Origin: Marinobacterium profundum
GTDB taxonomy: Bacteria > Pseudomonadota > Gammaproteobacteria > Pseudomonadales > Balneatricaceae
Length of the DNA: 56,831 bases
Assembly: GCF_001528745.1 (NCBI RefSeq)
Contig: NZ_BCNS01000090.1
Span: 1 to 56,831 of the forward strand
Direction of reading: 5' to 3'
A program made the translations under genes and the position numbers. The number at the start of each line of letters is the position of its first letter. Within the stretch, counting starts at the first letter, position 1. Below are positions 55,801 to 56,831 of the stretch, piece after piece. The notes below the pieces were generated by a model. It was not told the origin of the DNA and ran no database searches. It saw nothing but the letters and a program-made list of their open reading frames with translations.

Positions 55801-56730
55801 TCAAGCCAGTTCGGCAAGCAGGCCGAAGCTGCGCTGCGTGAAGGGCCGGGGGATGGCTGGGGTCGTACTGGCTTGACACGCTGGGACTTCGGCGAGCTGC
55901 CGGAGTCAGTGGAATTGCGCCAGGCCGGCGGCATCCGCGTGGCGGCCTATCCTGGGCTGCGGGACTGTGGCGCCAGTGTCGAGCTGCATGTCTGCGCTTC
56001 AGCAGGCCAGGCGCAGGCGGAGTCACGCCTGGGTGTTGCCAGGCTGGCCATGCTGGAGCTGGCTGCGCCGGTACGCTATGCGCGCCGCGAGATGCCGCAT
56101 CTGAATGAAGCCCTGTTATACGGTGGTGCCCAGTTCGACAAGGCACGGCTGGCGGATGCCATCCTGATGCAGGCGCTGATGCAGTTAATGCAACTGGATG
56201 AGTCGCTACCGCGTTCGGAGGCGGATTACCGGGCCAGGCTAGAGCAGGCTCGGGCAGCCCTGTGGGAAAAGGTTGTTCAGTTGGCGGGCTTTGTGCGTGA
56301 TTGCCACCGGGAATATCACCAGGTGCGCAAACAGTTGGGCGGAAACATACCGCTGCAGGCTGTAACGGTACTAAATGATATTAAAAGTCAGCTGGCCGAA
56401 CTGATCCAGGCAGAATATCTGCTGACAACCCCCTGGCCGCAGTTGCAGCATTATCCGCGTTACCTGCAGGCGATAGTGAAACGGCTGGAAAAATATCAGC
56501 GGGACCTTAATCGGGAACGATTATTATCTGACCAACTGCAACAATATTGGCAGCGTTATAAAGGTTTACGCGACAAAAACAAGACTCAGGGGTTGTTTGA
56601 TCCGGCACTGGAAGAGTTTCGCTGGATGCTGGAGGAGTACCGCGTCTCGCTGTTTGCCCAGACGCTGGGCACCCAGATCGCAGTATCGGACAAACGGATA
56701 CAGCAGCAATGGCGCCAGCTGCAGGCATGA
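52813..56730 (+). CDS. hrpA: ATP-dependent RNA helicase HrpA (DEAH box)
   Basis: A 1305-residue DEAH/RHA helicase of full HrpA length. Walker A is GETGSGKTTQIPK (about residues 95-107), followed by TQPRRLAA, motif II DEAHERS, ITSATIDLERFSRHF, LATNVAETSVTVPGI and QRMGRCGR (motif VI). HA2/winged-helix and OB-fold regions follow to about residue 780, and the long C-terminal DUF3418 region typical of HrpA makes up the rest. HrpA acts on RNA and on stalled ribosomes in E. coli. The start is GTG at 52813, without an obvious Shine-Dalgarno sequence. Confidence 0.95.
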   Translation: MTIDIEHLRQQLAFCQCKDRLGLLRKLQQLEQRLEKGLPADRIAIQLEQALEQSSAQVKARAARVQNINYPDLPVSARREEIAKVIAAHQVVVIAGETGSGKTTQIPKICLELGLGVRGLIGHTQPRRLAARTVATRIAQEMNCTLGDQVGYQVRFTEQVSDHTLIKLMTDGILLAETQHDRLLERYDVIIIDEAHERSLNIDFLLGYLKRILPQRPDLKVIITSATIDLERFSRHFDDAPIIEVSGRTYPVEVLYRPLNDRGEDQPDVDQQQAILEAVEEITDLGRSQRSNSARDILIFLSGEREIRETAEVLRRAQLRDTEVMPLYARLSVAEQNRVFQADRGAGRRIVLATNVAETSVTVPGIGYVIDPGEARISRYSYRAKVQRLPIEAVSQASANQRMGRCGRISAGVCIRLYSQEDFEARPRFTDAEIRRTNLAAVILQMLSLRLGDIADFPFIDPPDSRFINDGFKLLEELGAVDTARGMTALGRQLAQLPVDPRIGRMVLEGAKQNALREVLVVASALSSQDPRERPLDKQQAADEKHREYADDESDFVTLLKLWNLYEEQRQALSQNQLRKYCQKHFLSFLRMREWRDVHRQLHLICRQLKLQENSIAAEYEPFHKSLLAGLLSQIGMRQENREYLGARNRRFHLFPASTIFKKAPKWVMSAEMVETSRLFARMNAAIKPEWVEPLAGHLVKRSYLEPHWEKKRAQVVASEQVTLFGLIIVPRRKLHYGSIDPVVCHEIFIRSALVEGEYQTQAKYFSHNRKLLDGVEALEAKSRRRDLLVDEDSLYDFYAGRLAEHGGADIVNGAGFEHWRKSAEQQNPQLLFFTEEDVLQRSAAHVTARDYPQRMRLDGVELPLNYQFEPGTVSDGVTLDLPLALLNNVTPRRPDWLVPGMLQDKCIAILKGLPKPLRKHFVPIPDHVRAFTDQVVFADGDLYEALSLFLRRKTGARVDPAELRAVELDKHYRMNIRLLDAAGQQLGAGRDLEALSSQFGKQAEAALREGPGDGWGRTGLTRWDFGELPESVELRQAGGIRVAAYPGLRDCGASVELHVCASAGQAQAESRLGVARLAMLELAAPVRYARREMPHLNEALLYGGAQFDKARLADAILMQALMQLMQLDESLPRSEADYRARLEQARAALWEKVVQLAGFVRDCHREYHQVRKQLGGNIPLQAVTVLNDIKSQLAELIQAEYLLTTPWPQLQHYPRYLQAIVKRLEKYQRDLNRERLLSDQLQQYWQRYKGLRDKNKTQGLFDPALEEFRWMLEEYRVSLFAQTLGTQIAVSDKRIQQQWRQLQA

Positions 56731-56755
56731 TGCTGTCTTGCTGGTGAGACGCTAG

Positions 56756-56831
56756 CAGCCTGTCGGACTTGACCGATCGTAGCGAGGGGAAGTCCGTTTT
56801 GAGCTCTTTTGAGGCGATAAATCGGCAGGAT
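56756..56831. mobile_element. Partial MITE-like element at the right edge
   Basis: CTAG (56752-56755) precedes CAGCCTGTCGGACTT, and the next 60 bp match the reverse complement of the right half of the 23412-23572 element (for example the GATCGTAGCGAGG block and AAGTCCGTTTTGAG). The element continues past the window, so its full length and any transposase cannot be judged. Confidence 0.75.

Overview
The window is about 57 kb of gene-dense chromosome from a GC-rich gammaproteobacterium. Gene content (recCBD without an intervening protease gene, ptsP, GrxA, NsrR-like regulator, Mqo, PpnN, HrpA, TIGR04211-type SH3 protein) fits the Oceanospirillales/Pseudomonadales side of the class, possibly a Marinobacterium-like marine organism. 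The genus is an inference. I see no rRNA, tRNA, prophage, CRISPR array or transposase gene.

Left part (1-11.5 kb) is a glycerol-use island. It holds a DeoR-type repressor (glpR, minus), glycerol kinase (glpK), a sigma54 enhancer-binding activator (minus), and divergently from it a glycerol ABC transporter operon glpS-glpT-glpP-glpQ-DUF2160-glpV, which ends at a clear terminator. The activator/transporter intergenic region carries a near-perfect GlpR-type palindrome, several TGTTCAA inverted repeats and a -24/-12-like element. Between glpS and glpT are two extra truncated copies of the glpT start, chained by identical 8-nt stop/start overlaps.

The next part (11.6-23.2 kb) carries an iron-type alcohol dehydrogenase, an EEP-family phosphohydrolase and an MFS permease. 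A cell-envelope group follows: EptA/MCR-type phosphoethanolamine transferase facing a minus-strand operon of two PAP2 phosphatases, an OmpR-type regulator and a sensor kinase. Then come an aldehyde dehydrogenase, a class II amidotransferase-like protein without its catalytic residues, and a small membrane protein.

The centre (23.2-30.4 kb) has an N-formylglutamate-amidohydrolase/DUF1704 'QEGLA' metallopeptidase-like fusion, ptsP and ndh. The right half (30.4-56.8 kb) is mostly housekeeping: recC-recB-recD, grxA, an NsrR-like regulator, an SH3 envelope protein, a MscS channel, an SSS transporter with a signalling-type tail but no kinase, yidD, mqo, a PIN-PhoH ATPase, ppnN, an M23 peptidase overlapping a bactofilin gene by 91 nt, a YafJ-type amidotransferase and hrpA.

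Two non-coding repeat families stand out. First, arrays of a 7-nt unit (GGKGCKA) begin at or within a few nt of stop codons, with the G-rich strand in the sense of an upstream gene; one array has five G4 tracts. Second, a 161-bp MITE-like element with 15-bp terminal inverted repeats is inserted into one heptamer array with a CTAG target duplication. A shorter derivative lies near 44.9 kb and another copy runs off the right edge.
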